A stretch of 64,000 nucleotides of DNA from Episyrphus balteatus (GCF_945859705.1 NC_079137.1:51554552-51618551), one strand, 5' to 3'; shown: positions 32,190 through 45,917, counted from the stretch's first letter. Notes: generated by a model not told the origin, from the letters alone. Numbers and translations: made by a program.

Positions 32190-33420
32190 AAAATCGAGCT
32201 GAATATAAGAAAACTATGAAAACCATTAATTCAGCGGAATATAAAGAATATCACAGACAACAAGCTATGGCCATTAAATGCCAACAACACTTTTGAACTA
32301 CTTTTCAGATTCCAAAAAGAATGTGCTGAATACTCAGAAATCGTGTATACCTAAAGTATATCAACCTGATATGAAGAAAAATCGAGCTGATTACAAACAT
32401 AAAATGTATGTATAATTGTGAAAACTCAACAAAAAATCGAGCTGAATATAAGAAAATATTGAAAAATCATTAATTCAGCGGGGTTTTTGAGTAGATTTGT
32501 TAATGTTAAAAAACTCACAGGCAACAAGCTGAGACTAAAACGATTTCCAAGCTATTTAATTTATCGATGTACAAAACTCGTACAAAATATCATAGGTATA
32601 TTATATTAGAGCTGTGACCATTGAACTACTCTATTATCGTGCTGAATAATTTAAAATCGTAAATCAAGTCTGTAAACAGATATTCTAGATTCTACCGAAC
32701 TCTTTTTAAAATGAAGAATGATCAAGCTAAGTTCAATGAAAAAAGAATTATCATTGTGAAAACTGAACAAAAAATCGTGCTGAATATAAGAAAGTAATAC
32801 AGATCCATAATTCAGCGGAATTCCAAGAAACTTTATTATTTTAAAACTCTCATAAGGAACATTACTACGTAACAGTAGTTTTAAATGCCTTTTATAATGC
32901 GAAAATAACGCGCTGAATAATTTGAAATTGTCTTATATGCATAAAGACATTCTACTGATCTTGTCTGGAAATGAAAAAAGATCACGCTGAATTGACACGA
33001 AAAGAAATTTCATCATTAAGACTCAGGAATAAGCTGCAAAAATTTCATATAGCAAAATGAGTGCTGAATATTTTTATCCTCGGCCAATATCACGTTTTAA
33101 AATGTAAAGTATAAGTTGTATAAAACTGATTCTAATGAATATAGTTGCTAGCTTCGTCTTGAATAAAAAGAAAAACCAGATTTACTTCGCTACAGGGACT
33201 TATAAATTTCGGGCTGAATACAAGAAAACAATAGAAATTATTAATTCAGCGCGGGTTTTTCAAGCAAGAATACTGTAGAAAAATTATTAAATAAAGGATA
33301 ATGAGTCGTGATGATTAAACATTGTGCTGAATACCTGGAAATCATCTTTCAATGAAGAAATATCGTGCTAAATACAAAAAGAGATGATTTAATCTATCAA
33401 GGAGTGTGCTGAATATTATC
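32190..33420 (+). repeat. Diverged array of GCTGAATA sites with four fixed-spacing inverted pairs
   Basis: GCTGAATA or a one- or two-base variant occurs at about 32198, 32324, 32386, 32441, 32641, 32779, 32912, 32986, 33063, 33213, 33326, 33366 and 33408, often preceded by TCGNG. Four (32198, 32441, 32779, 33213) start GCTGAATAYAAGAAA and are followed by inverted ATTCAGCG after 24, 25, 24 and 24 bases. Distances between the four are 243, 338 and 434 bases. The order hairpin, lone site, AAGAA plus site partly repeats, so these look like four old tandem units. Between motifs the sequence is strongly diverged. No coding potential. Function unknown. Confidence 0.8.
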
Positions 33421-35448
33421 AAACGGCAATAACCACATTGTTAGACTTAATTGAGTTCTTGGAATTTTCTATTATGTAGCTTTCGTGTTACATTTTAATT
33501 TCACCTAGTATTTCCAGAATGAAATTTTTAGTTTAAAAAATCTCCAAAAGACATACCTTCTAACCAAATTTATACAAGATATCAGCTTTGAATTAAAAAA
33601 AAAAAAAATTGGCTGACATAAGAGAATGATTCATTCTGTTACTTATACTTCACCACAAGGTCAAAAGTAGCAAATAACTCTCTCTCCAACATCTTTTTTA
33701 TCTTGAAATTCCACCAGAGAATTAGTCAAAAGAATATAACAAAAAAAAAAAAACGATGAGATACAAATTTTCTATTCAAACAGAAACAAAAGGAAGGACG
33801 GAAAAGAAGGGAAACAGAAAAAAATAAGAAAAAACTAAATACCTTCGACAGAACAGAATTCTTCCATTACTGTTAAATTGAGGATTATCAATCAGGACTT
33901 ATTTGAATAAATTTGCTTAAAGAATATGAATTTCAAAATCCCCATGCTGCATATCTATCTTTTCCTCCCCAGTGCGCGCCTTGACTTTTCGCTTATAAGT
34001 TCAATATTATTCCCTTCTGCCATCATCTACTATCATCATCCATTATCATTGTCCTTTGTTCCAACACACACACACATACAGGACACCCTCCTGCCGCATC
34101 ATGCACCCCAAATCCACACACAGTTCCAGTAATCAGCTAGTTGATTATAGAGAAATGATTTACATAAACGTTGATTGGAAATAATTTCAATTTATCCGAT
34201 GGATGAAGTGTATCGACTTCAACAGCCAGCCAACCAGCCAAGCCAACTAGAGAGAGAGAGAGATAGAGTCCTGATGGTAAATCCCTTACGCCACAGTCCT
34301 GGCACTGAAACACTGGCCCCAATTTAATCGATTGGGGCAAATTATCCATCAGTAGAGGTACTCGAACTCTCGATATCCGAAGGCTCAAAGCTTGTTAAAA
34401 ATTACCCAAAGAGAGAGAGGAAAGGAAGATCCTTCCCAAAGAGGCAAAAAAAAAAGATAAGTACTTTAATTTTGAATATGTACGCGACCAATGTACTCTC
34501 TATCTTCTGTAATAATCAGATTCATAATGGAAAATAGTGAAGAAGAAAAAAATATATTACTGCAGAATAACAAGAAGAAGCAAGAACAAGAACCAGAATC
34601 AGAGAATGAAATTAGGTATATTCGCCAGAAGCAGAATTTCTATTATTTTCCCTTTTTCTTTTCTTCTTGATGATTTTTTTCCATCGAAAGTCAGAAGAAT
34701 AGTTTTTTTTTTATTCTGTTGTTTACTCTTTTTTGTTTTTTTTTTGTAAAAGCTGCATAAAGAACCGATAATTCAATTATTGATTTTAATTGAAACGTCA
34801 AGAGTAATTAATACTTCAGAAAAAGTTTGCTCCGAAAGGATATGCCCAGAAGTGCCCTTGTTAATAGACTTGAAAGACTGAATGGTCATTATAAGAGAGC
34901 TGGGGCAGTTTGCAGTAGTTATTTCCAGATTCAAAAGCTGATGGTTTCTTGAACGAAAGCGGGTATATGGTGGAATTTATTATGTGATTGTAGTAATGCG
35001 GACTGAAAGTCGCATAATGGGGTCTCTTCTTTTGATTGAGATAGTTTTTTTTTTTTTGCTCTAATTTTTTGAAGAAAGTTCAACTTAAATTATATACTTC
35101 TTGAATAGCTGAAAAGACAATAACGATTTGGAGAAAGAAAATTACAATCAATTTGTGAAGTTTTTATAATTCTTAAAGAAATTAAACAAATATTTTGGTT
35201 GATTGAAAATGGCTTTTAATGGCGGCGGCAGACAATGAATGGGGTTTTTTGGTGTCTGGAAATCAAAATTGGAGTCATCAGCAAAAGGATTATCCTTTTT
35301 CTTTAGAAAATAGGTGGTTGATTGAAATATCATTTCAGTAATGAAAAAAATATTTTAGTGTTTGGCGACTAAATATTTAAGGTAGAATTTAAAGCAATGA
35401 TCGGAAAACTATAAAAATAAAAATTGAATTTTTAGAGAAAAAAAAAAA
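33421..35448. other. Unique DNA with simple-sequence tracts; no gene seen
   Basis: Contains a GA run (about 34249-34264), a CA run near 34067 and A-rich tracts. CAATTTAATCGATTGGGG near 34320 is partly palindromic. No frame has recognisable content. Confidence 0.45.
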
Positions 35449-36275
35449 ATCATGAGTGCAATTCACACGAGTTTGAAGTGAAACCTTAAAAATCATATAA
35501 AAAATATAACTTTTTTTTATTTCAACATTTTTTTTTATATGACAACCTATAATAAATTTTATACCATCTGAAAGCTTATTGTCTCACCTCAAAATATTTA
35601 TATCGACCATGTCTATACAACATATACAAAAAGAGTTAGAATTTTTTTAACCCAATTAGTTTTCATAAAAAAAGTAAAAAAAACAATCTCTTTTCTCTTC
35701 TAACGCCATTAAATCCATTTTTTTAAAAGACAACCTATAATAAATTTTATATCATTTTTATTTCACCTTTTATAATGACGCTTCAATCATATTTCTACCA
35801 TGCCTACAAAAAAAGTAAAAAATTTTTAAAGCCAACCATGTCGAAATTTCAAACTGAGACTACGGTACTTCCTACACTGGTAGCTGGTCATCGCGAACAG
35901 ATCTTCCCAGGTGTTTTGAAGTATTTTTCAAGTTTTTCAATTAGATAAAGATTATATAACTGTAGAGCACCTATGTGTGATATATAAAATGAAAGGTAAT
36001 ATTATCAGCATTAAAGTTAAATAAATTTGTTATGTGCTCTAGATCAAAAGATATAACGTGTTTAGAAAAAGAACATCTTTTTACAGTTATCTCAGAATTT
36101 TGAATATGAAATTAATTGAAATTTTGCATCATTGTAAATTATTTAATTACCTATCTACTGTACAAATTTCATTCATCTATCTATTAAAACAAAAAAGTTA
36201 TGATCAATTGATTTTTCATGTCGTTTCATCTTGCTTCAAATCATTACTATACTAAAGAAGTTTTCACTTCAAAAA
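35449..36275 (+). mobile_element. Family-2 element, copy c (complete ends)
   Basis: Starts TCATGAGTGCAATTCACACG then GTTTGAAGTGAAACC, and ends ACTAAAGAAGTTTTCACTTC, so GAAGTGAAA is inverted at both ends. The internal module with ACAACCTATAATAAATTTTA occurs twice (about 35541 and 35731). Downstream modules TCGAAATTTCAAACTGAGA, CAGGTGTTTTGAAG and ATTCATCTATCTATTAAAAC match the other copies. A run of A on both sides may reflect target or tail sequence. Confidence 0.82.
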
Positions 36276-36844
36276 AAAAAAACAATTCTTGTCCGTCATT
36301 TTTTTCTTCCATTTTTTTTTCATGTGTAAAAATAAAATCTTGGAAAATACGAGTTCTTCGTTTTGTGTGTGGAGGATTCAAATAACATGATTTTGTGATT
36401 CTTTTGAAAATTAAAAAAAAAATGCAAAGTTGATATATACATAACTTAACGATGATTTAAGAAAAGCCATACTTTGGCATGCCTCATTTTAATGATTATT
36501 TCTTTCTTAATACTAATGGAATAAACTTTGTTAAGGTCTTAATTTTTTTAAGAAATGCTATTTTTTACTGCGTTTAAAAAATGTTGATACCTATCTTTTT
36601 TCGTTCCTCAGATATTAATTTTTAAAGGCATATACAAATTTGTCATTTTCTTGCATACCTATAATAGGTACATTTTTTGACTCTGAGATCAATTTTTCTC
36701 AAAAAATTATGTTTATCAAACATTTTTTTCTTTGAATATTTTTTTATAAAATAGACAGTAATAAACATAATAAACAAAAAATGTATTTACAAGTTCAATA
36801 GGAAATTCAGTTATTTTAATATAGGGAAGGTGGGGGCGGCTCAT

Positions 36845-38742
36845 AGTGTGACAATTCGCACATTTAGCGGGATTTAATTAATAACGCTCACAGATTATAA
36901 CTTTTGTAGGATTTTTTTTACAGAATTTATATTAAATATATACAAAATGAAATTAAACAACGATTTTGTTAATATTCTTTCATATTTTTAACCAAAAGAT
37001 GTTTAATGGGGGTCATTTTTGGGCAAAAGTACGATAACTCATAAGGTAAAGAATTTTAACGAATTCTTGTAGAGGAGAGGGGGTCAATTTCCCCCCGTTT
37101 AAGAGGGAGGGGCAATTTAAAAAAAAAATTACTTAAAATTAAGAAAAAAAAATATTTAAAAACGATGGCAACACTTACAGTTATGAATGATAAATTTTTC
37201 AAAAGCCAACATTTTATAATAAATTCTTATTTTTAAATCAAGTTATTTTAATAAATAGTTTTTGAAATATCCAATTTCAAAGTCAAAATTTGGGGAAAAA
37301 AAAGTTTTAAAAAATACATAGAACACTATTTTTTTAAAGACTGTTGATGTCAATACAAAATTGATTGATAAATCCAACTCCTCCAATTCACTCGTTATCA
37401 AACACTAAAAACCATATGTTCCTATGCCTTCTAGTTTTTGAGAAAATTGAAAAATAAGGAAACTACTTTCTTATTAGATTTTTATTTTTTGGCTATTTTC
37501 CATAACCTTGGCTTTTACAGTGTCACTATCAAAAATGGTCTTTAACATTTAACTTTATGATTATTTGCTTTCATATAAAACCAGCTATAGTTTCTGATGT
37601 ATAGCTCCCTCGTTTCTCTTGCAAATGTTTCAGAGGAATCCCAAGCGCTTCTAAAATAATGTGAAACATTTTTATGATTTCATTATTGATTCCTGTAATT
37701 TCAGCAGTTTTTTCTTCATCTCTGAAAAATCTTCTGGCAGTGTTGCCATCTAACACCTAGTCTATAAGCGATGTGTAGGATACATTCCATAAACCGGATC
37801 CAAGCGTGTAGCGGACTTAACCCAAAGGACATTGCTTGTTGTTGTTGGTCCACTTCCTTTTGCAAAAGTTTGGCTGAATGTTCATTTCAGATGGTTTTGC
37901 ATACGCAAATGTAGCAGGTTTGTGACGAAGATGTTATAGATGATAAGGGAATTTCATCTAAAACAATTTGTGGCAGTTTAATGATTTTATTTAACCAATC
38001 ACAATTATTGCTTTCAAAGCGTTCTCTATGACGACCACATTTGGCCAATTTTTCGTCAAACCTCAAACATAAAGTTTTGATGGTTCCCTTTATTGACTTA
38101 ATTGCCTCTTCAGAAAATGAAAAATTATTATAATTATTCATAACGAAGGAAAACACAACATCGAAGCGCTTAATTTTGATTTTGTAAATCCAAATATCAA
38201 AAATTTGTTTTTTCCTAATTTCGGTTGGCATCCTAGAATACGAAAAATTTTGTATGAGTGTCGCACCTGTGCGCAAAAAGACAAAACACTTTTTGGTTCC
38301 ACATATATACAGCTTTAAAACAAAAAGGGTCTCAACCTTGAAAAACACTGTAAAATTATACTTTTTGTATAATGAACACATAAAACAAGTAGTTTTTCAC
38401 TAATTTTTTGCTTCCAAGCACCCCTATTTTTTATGAAAACACTTTATAAAAAAAAAAATTAAGTTTATAACCACAAATATTATATTAAATATAAAAAAAA
38501 ATAAAATTTTCCTTTAAATCTCACAAACCACTTACAACAGAAGCTAATCCACTTGACAATCAGACCATTCTCCTAAAAATTGTACAAAAGTTAATTTCTA
38601 AGGTAATTTTTTGTGCTTAGTACCAACTCATAAAAATGTGCACAGTCATTGAGGGGGAGGTTTTAAGAGAAACTGGTTTTTGTTTACATTCATGTATGTT
38701 GTTTTTTATTTAAATCCCGCTAAATGTGCGAATTGTCACACT
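36845..38742 (-). mobile_element. DNA transposon with 33 bp inverted ends and a decayed gene, ~1.9 kb
   Basis: The left terminal repeat AGTGTGACAATTCGCACATT then TAGCGGGATTTAA (36845-36877) is matched exactly by its reverse complement at 38710-38742. G-rich sequence lies just outside each end (GGTGGGGGCGGC; GCGGCTGGGGGG), so the true tips may extend a little further out. Inside is the broken minus-strand gene at 37571-38381. The superfamily is not certain from the ends. It is the only element in the window retaining protein-coding remains. Confidence 0.82.
37571..38381 (-). pseudogene. Decayed transposon-encoded protein (DGNTARRFF family)
   Basis: The first frame (38381-37887) has protein-like composition, including SEEAIKSIKG and a later NCDWLNKIIKLP. 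It meets an in-frame TGA. The same frame then continues through QAMSFGLSPLHAWIRF to about 37750. A frame change follows, and the adjacent frame carries DGNTARRFF and AEITGINNEIIKMF down to 37571. From memory, GLSPLHxWIRxxE and DGNTARRFF are conserved in large uncharacterised proteins spread through aphid, hydra and other invertebrate genomes; I have not verified this. The distance between the two motifs is much shorter than I would expect, so an internal deletion is likely. Not functional: stop, frameshift and deletion. Its position between inverted ends supports a mobile origin. Confidence 0.7.
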
Positions 38743-41700
38743 GTGCGGCTGGGGGGAAAAAGTAAAATTGGCAACACTTGCAATATAAAAAAGATGCCTT
38801 TTGGTATGATCGATCACGTCTGTAAGTTTAAGCAAGTTCAGTAAATTTTGTGATTTCTTATCAAATTGTTATCGATAATGTGAAAAGTCAGTTGTATTTT
38901 TAACACTGAAAAAAAAATTTTTTAGCTTTTTCTTTTTTTTATAATAGAAAGTGAATATACAAAAGTATATAAATTAAAAAAAAATAAATAATCCAGAACT
39001 ACGGATATGATATATGACCATGGCAAGAACGCCCATGGGTGAAATTGCAAGCTCTGATAGCTAAAAAAATGAAAATATAAGGTCACCGTTAAATCTTATA
39101 AAAAGCTTTAACTCATCCCTAAAAATTTGATCAAAATTGATCATGTGGTTTAGTTTTTAATAACTTTTTTTCCGCATTTCCATTTAAATTTCCCCAGTGT
39201 ACGGTGATAGCGCGACAAAATAGTAATTTTGGTGCGGCAGTAGTTTGGCGGGATTTTATTTTTACTCGTACTTTTAACAGATTTCGGCAAGAAATTGAGA
39301 ATCGCTTGGCCATTAAGGTTTCCTTATAAAATGAAGGTTTCGATAAAAGAAAATGTTCTTCATTACAATATAATGCAATGCAATTGCTTGCTAACCAAAC
39401 TCCGAATCTCATTTTCTGAAAACTTTATTGCACAAAAAGCCTTCAAGTGCCTTCAAGAGACAAAAGCCATGAACAAGCTTAATTACAAACACAAATATAA
39501 ATGAACATAAAAAATCAGTTAAAAAACAACTAGGTAATCAAAAATCTTTCAAAAAAAATGTGTCCAGTTGCGTCAACGATTCAAATAGTTTTTTTTTTTT
39601 TTTTTAAGTTTTCATTTAACCTAATGGACAAAAAAAAACTTATCTTATTCATTAAAGTAACACAAAATATTCAAGAGCTAAACATAAAATACGAAACCTT
39701 TTCAACCATCATAACTACGCAACGATAAAAAAAGACTACCTTAACGTTGTCAGTTTTTACTCCTCTATACTTTTTTTTTACTTTACCTATCGAGACAGTC
39801 GTGATTCTTGTCAATCTATCATATCATTCAGCAAAATCCTTCTTCGGTTAAAAACTCAATCCTTCTCAAAGTGAAAGTGCAAAACAAAAATAAAAATAAA
39901 AATGAAATCGTTCGTATACTATAAAACGACCGATTCTGCACGAAGTTAAACCTTCTCCAATTCCTAACCTATTCCATACAACCTACCTTCTTTCTAACTT
40001 GGCAAAAAAAGGTAATAAGAATTTCTGGTTCACAAAACACGAAAACACACATATCATCTATTATGTGCCTTTGTTTTACGATACAGTATCCACTAACTAC
40101 ATAGTAGGTACCTTTCATTGAAACTTTATTGCTTCGAAATGACACAATAAACAGCATATGCTGCACAGAGCACAGCACAGCACAGCTCACCAGCTCCTGA
40201 TGGTTCAACATCTCCTGAGAGAGGTTATATCCTCCAGATCAGAAAAGAGCTTGATGTGGGATTGGGACTATATACTCCCAATGATAATAGTGGTAATGTA
40301 GAAACTCCATTTGGACCCCGCCATCCATCGCCAACACAGTCACAGTCACCGTTACCGTTGCTGGAGCTATATGGTGTGGTGAACGGTAAATGGTGATGTT
40401 GATGCTGGTTGGTGGAACTTGGAAAACGTTTGGTTGATTGCTTGCTTGCTTCTGTGGAAGGGAATCGACAAAAATGAATTTACTACTTCTTCAAACTCAC
40501 ATGTGTGCTGTTATTGTGTGTAGTTGATGCTGGATGATGCTGACGCTGATATGCTTGCTATTGCTATATGGGAAGCTACTGAAACAAACTGATGCTGAGT
40601 CACCATGTTGAAGATTATTTGATGGATGTTCCAGCTTATAGAACGGGTATATATGTGGGTTCGATCGCAAAAGCAAAATGATTTGTCTTCTTAATTAAAA
40701 AGAATAAAAAGTTTGCTTTGCGATATTCTTCAAGGCAAAACTTTTTATTGAGCAAAAATGGCAAAAAGTCCTTATATTCTTTTGGTTTGGTTTTTTTTTT
40801 TTTGACAAATAAAAGGCGAGATCATAAAAATAACATTTTTCGTGATTATATAGCAAAATTTTTATAATCGAACAGTATTGTGTTGCTGCAAAAAGGTTAT
40901 ACCTAATGGAGTTGAAGGATTTGTACAATAAATTGATTTTATTTAATTTTCTAATTGTTATTGTTGCAATTAAACATTGTGGTCAAATATTAAAGTTCAG
41001 TTAGTTGATATTGACATATTTTGTTTGTATGAAACATTTTGGAGACACCTACAAGGAATGTTCAGAAATGAATGTTTAAACTGATTTATTTATTATCCTT
41101 TTAATAACCAGGATTTGTTGAGAAAGAGTTTTTGAAAATTATAAGAAGACATTTATATATGAGCTTTAATTTATGTCATTTTTGTTAAATCGGTGAAATC
41201 GTTGAATAGGATAATAGGATTTTAAATTAATTAAAACATTCAAAAAAGGTTTTAGAAAGATTCATGGCGTGACACACAGTGCTAACTTCCTGTAAATAGT
41301 ACATTTAAAAACTAAAGCTTAGCTTGGAACATGACTATATTTTGGTTTTTGAAAAATCATTCATTAAAGATTTTTAAAAACCTAAGCGGCTGTTCAATAT
41401 TAAATCAACTGAAGACTAAAAATTGGATGAAAAATATTTTTGAAGTATTCTTGTTTCATTTTTTTTTTTAAGTTTTATTACTAAAATTTTCAATGATGGA
41501 ATAAAAATTTAAATTCCTTCCTTAAATAAATAAGGATTAGATTTTCAAATGAAGTTATTTGATATTTTCAAGGAAAATTAAAAAAAAAAAAAATTTATAT
41601 CGGTAGAGGTACCTAACTATTTTTGTAGCCTTTAAAAAAATTATTTCTAAAACTTCAAAATTATGTTTTTTTTTTATTTTAACGGAATTAATAATATACA

Positions 41701-41750
41701 GGAAGTCCGATAAAAAATGGATAAGATTTTTAATGACTGATAGCTACACT
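38743..41750. other. Mostly unique DNA; no gene seen
   Basis: The segment at 39940-40650 is GC-richer and repeat-poor, with short CAGCACAGCACAG, CAGTCACAGTCAC and TGCTTGCTTGCTT runs. It resembles host intron or flanking DNA. No open frame shows recognisable domains. The rest is AT-rich. Confidence 0.45.
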
Positions 41751-42321
41751 AAAAAAAAAAAATCATGTGCACAATTCACACGTGGTAGAAGTGAAACCTT
41801 AAAAAATATTTTTCTTGCATAAAATAAAAATCGAAAAAATTTACCTTTTTTTTTATTCCATCACCTTTAATTAAAAAAATTATAAATTTTAAATCATCTG
41901 AAAGCTTATTATTTCACCTTTTATTTGACTTTTCAATCATGTTTCTACCATTCCTACAAAAGAAGTAAGAATTTTTTAAAGTCAACCATCTCGAAATTTA
42001 AAACTGAGATTACACTGGTGGCTGGTCATTGGCAACAGATCTTCATACGTGTTTTGAGGTATTTTCACGTTTTTGATATATCAAATGAATGTTAATATTA
42101 TCAGCATGAGTATTAAACTTAAAAAGGAACATCATTTTATCGTTATCTCCAGGATGTTGAATATTAAATTAAATGAAATTTTGCACAATTATAGTTTATT
42201 TATTTACCTATCTCATTCATTTATCTATTAAAACAAAAAAGTTATAATCAATTGATTTTCCTGTCGCTTTTTCGTTTCATCTTGTTTCAAATTACTACGA
42301 TACTAAAGAAGTTTTCACTTT
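41751..42321 (+). mobile_element. Family-2 element, copy d (internally deleted)
   Basis: Starts AATCATGTGCACAATTCACA then GGTAGAAGTGAAACC, and ends TACTAAAGAAGTTTTCACTT, so both family-2 ends are present. Only one copy of the CATCTGAAAGCTTATTATTTC module remains, and the segment between CAGGTATTTT-like and TATTAAACTT phrases is shortened, explaining the 570 bp length. Confidence 0.8.
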
Positions 42322-42424
42322 AAAAGTAATAAATTTTTGAAGTCAATCAAATTTTACAAAAAAAGCCGAAAAAACTACGTTTTTTATATTCTTTTATCAA
42401 TAGGTATATCGATTTTTTGATATT

Positions 42425-43345
42425 CAAAGCTATACAAAAAATTACACCATTAAACAGCTTATAAAATTTCCTGAAGAATAAAGCCATACTTAAATTCTTG
42501 TAATGCACAAAAAATATAAAAATAATTTATTGAAAACAATCATTTTCATCAAAAAAAAAAAAGCGAAAAAAACACGTAATTTTATCTTCTCACGCTATTA
42601 AATGCATTTTTTCCCTATTAACCTATAATAAATTTTATACCATCTGAAAGCTTATTGTCCAAAATATATATATCGATCAGGTCTATGAGACATCTACAAA
42701 AAGAGCTAGAATTTTTTGAACTCAATCAATTTCCGTCGAAAAAAAGCAAAAAAAAACATTCATTTTTATGTTCTCATACTATCAAATCAATTTTTTTGTT
42801 TAACAACCTATTAAAAATTTTATACCATGTGAAAGCTTATTGTTTCACCTTTCATATGACGTATCAATCTCATTTCAAAGATGCCTACAAGTGAAGTTAG
42901 AATTTTTTAAAGTCAACCATGTCGAATTTCCAGACTGAGATTACGATACTTCCTACTGGTGGCTGGTCATTGGCAACAGATCTCCACAGGTGTTTTGAGG
43001 TATTTTTAATTTTTTTTTTTCAATTTAAGATTGTGTAACTTGTAGATCACGTAACGTTATGTGTGATATATCAAATAAAAGGTTATGTTATCAGCATGCG
43101 TATTGAAGTTAAATCAAATTTGTATGTGCATTAGATCAAAAGATATAACGTGCAGGAAAAGAACATCTTTTTACATCATTTTTACTCAGAATTTTTTAAA
43201 TGAAATTAATTGAAATTGTACAATTATAATCTATTTAATTACCTATCTACAGTACAAATTTCATTCATTTATCTATTAAAACAAAAAAGTTATAACAAGT
43301 TGAATGTTCGTGTCGCGTTTTCGTTTCATAACATTTTTCACTCAT
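42425..43345 (+). mobile_element. Family-2 element, copy e (head variant)
   Basis: Begins with the head also seen in copy a (AAAGCTATACAAAAAATTAC, then GAAGAATAAAGCCAT) and proceeds through two CCTATAATAAATTTTATACC-type modules, AGTCAACCATGTCGAATTTC, CTCCACAGGTGTTTTGAGG and TTCATTTATCTATTAAAAC. It ends near GTGTCGCGTTTTCGTTTCAT without the GAAGTGAAA terminus. It lies about 100 bases after copy d in the same orientation, so tandem or composite insertion is possible. Confidence 0.75.
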
Positions 43346-45917
43346 CTCAAAATATTTTATATCAGGTAACAGTCCAAACCAGTATGTCAATTGAATTCAA
43401 ATTTAGTTGTTTTTGGTGATTTCAAAGAGTGAAAAATTTAAATTTGTTTAAGACCATAATTACCAATATCTGCCATGTGACCGATTTTAAAACAACTTTT
43501 CTTTTTTTTTTTTTGTTAAACTACGATTTTGATATAGGTTAATCTGTTTCCTTTAATAAATAAGGTTGTGTTTCGAATAATAATAAAACATTTTTCTAAC
43601 CATTACACTGTGTAATACTAAAAAAAATACTCGGACTTTAATAAGGCCTGTACCAATAATTACAAAAGGGCATGCAAAAACTACCTTCAAATATTGTGTC
43701 GTATTGTCAAATTGCCTGAACATAACTTTTCTAGCTTATTTCCCCTACTCTCGCACTTGCTTTTTAAAAAGGATATTTTGGCTGGATTTTGAACTTTGAA
43801 AGTAACGAGTATTCACCTTTTAGGTAAATGTCCTTTTTTTTCAACTTCTTATCCATATGAAAAAAAATACGTATACGCCACAGTGTACAAGTAAAACTTG
43901 TAAATAATATGAATCTTAACTTTGACCTAGGTGCTAATATACGCAAATCGTATAATTAAATAAACACAAGCATCCTTTCATAACCTGCTTATTATTTGAA
44001 ATACCTATTACAAAATATTATTACATTTTGGTTACTTAGTAACCAAAAAGTCCTTTTCGTGGAATTTTTGGCTGTTGATCTCATTCGTAGCGGCTGTTTT
44101 TCCTGGTGTCACTTGTATCTGTTTATGCTGAAATCTTGAACCAAAACCAACTCAACTCAATAAACTTATCTTACTTATTTAATTTAACTTTAATTTGCAC
44201 ACTCAATTGGTTTAAAATTATCTCTTCCTTCTGTTGTTTTACCCCTATAACCTTTTTGGATACTGTCTCTTTTTCTAAAAAAATTTAATCCAATAAACCC
44301 TATCCTTCAATATTACTCTGGCAAAACCTCAACTTAATAATATTATACTAGCAATTTGTACCGGAAGTCTATAGCAATTAGGCACACACAGGGCAATACA
44401 TGGCATGAATTTTTACCGTCAATTAAAATATAAAACGGCCTGGGTGTTGGGACCATATCGCATCCAATTCAGGGCTATAACTAAACTGGCCCCTGTGTGT
44501 GCTTATGTTCCTTTTTCCTTTTTCACAGTAGTAGCCATCAATTCACTTTACTTAAACCTTACCACATTCGAATAAATACTTTTCGGGGTAATTCTATTCA
44601 AATTCACATTCAAATTCGGAGAGATAGAAAGTGCTAACACTGGGGTGGTTTGAAAGGAGAGGAGAATAAAGTAGAACCACGAACAAGAAACTCTTTCAAT
44701 GTGTGTGTGTTTGTATGTTATTTCCTGTCCATTCTTCTATAGAATATTAAAGGGATGTGAATTTGAGAGGTGATGTTAGCCAGGATTCCAAAGAAACACA
44801 ACTGATCTTTATTACCCAGCATCGCATCGGAAGGTTGGTCTTGGTCGGCTGTCGTCGTCGTCGTGTCGTTGTTCGGGATGCCTTTCATTATTCTGGTCTG
44901 GTTAACATTTATTTAAATGAAACAAAAACAAAAAAGGCACACAACACTATATTCATAGAGAGAGAGAGGCACCATCATACTCACATATAGAAGATTCAAA
45001 GTTAGAGTCAGATTCACTTCCTCTCTTCTTCAATCGTAATTGGATTCCGAAAATACCCAAGTTTCTGGAATCTGGTTAGTTGGATATTTTGGTTGCTGAC
45101 TTGCTGACTCTTTGTGTATAACGACAAGGACACACACACATCGCATACAAAAGTGAGAGATGCACCAATGTTTGGTTGGTTTTCTGTGGAGTAGCAGGTG
45201 TTTAGCCACTCTCTGCATTATACAAGTGTGTGTGTTTGTGTGTTGAAAGACTATTTCATTAACTATTTAGCCATAGTCGAGCAATGTTAATGTTTTGTGC
45301 AGTAAGGCAAATTACATACTCGCAAAGATAAACATGGGAGATGGGAGACAGAGAGGTGAAAATAAATGAGTGATGGGCGATGGCACGTAAGATGATTGTG
45401 CCAGAGATTGGTAGTTTCCATTAAAAGCTTCGGACAGAGGTTTTGACTGAATAGTGTGAGTATATGGTTTAAAGGTTTATATAATTGTCGAGAAAGAAAT
45501 GCAATTAGAATTATTCTCTTTGAAATAAAGTTTTTTTTGGCAAATTTTCAACTGCCAATTAGGAAATATATTACAACAACATGAGAAAGAGAAAAAAAAT
45601 AATTATTAAAAGTTTTGGTCAATTTGGTACTTATATTAATTGGATCTAAAACAACAAAAGTAGGAGTACAGACGAATATTTTGAGATTTTAGTTTTATAA
45701 TAATCATGAAAGAAGGATTTTTTATACATACATATGCACATAGGTCCAAAATTTGTCATATATGTATGTATGTAGGTGTGCATGTGTTTATATCAACAAA
45801 TTTGTGCATTTTCTACAAAAGTGAACGGAGATTTAGGTTATTGTTTTTGTTTTTCTCTTAAGAAAGTGGACAAATTTGTTCTGGTAAAATAATTATTATT
45901 TAAAAAGGCAAGCGAAT

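Noticed and set aside
34340..34375. B-box-like sequence on the minus strand (GAGAGTTCGAGTACC)
   Set aside because: No A box at tRNA spacing and no stem pairing.
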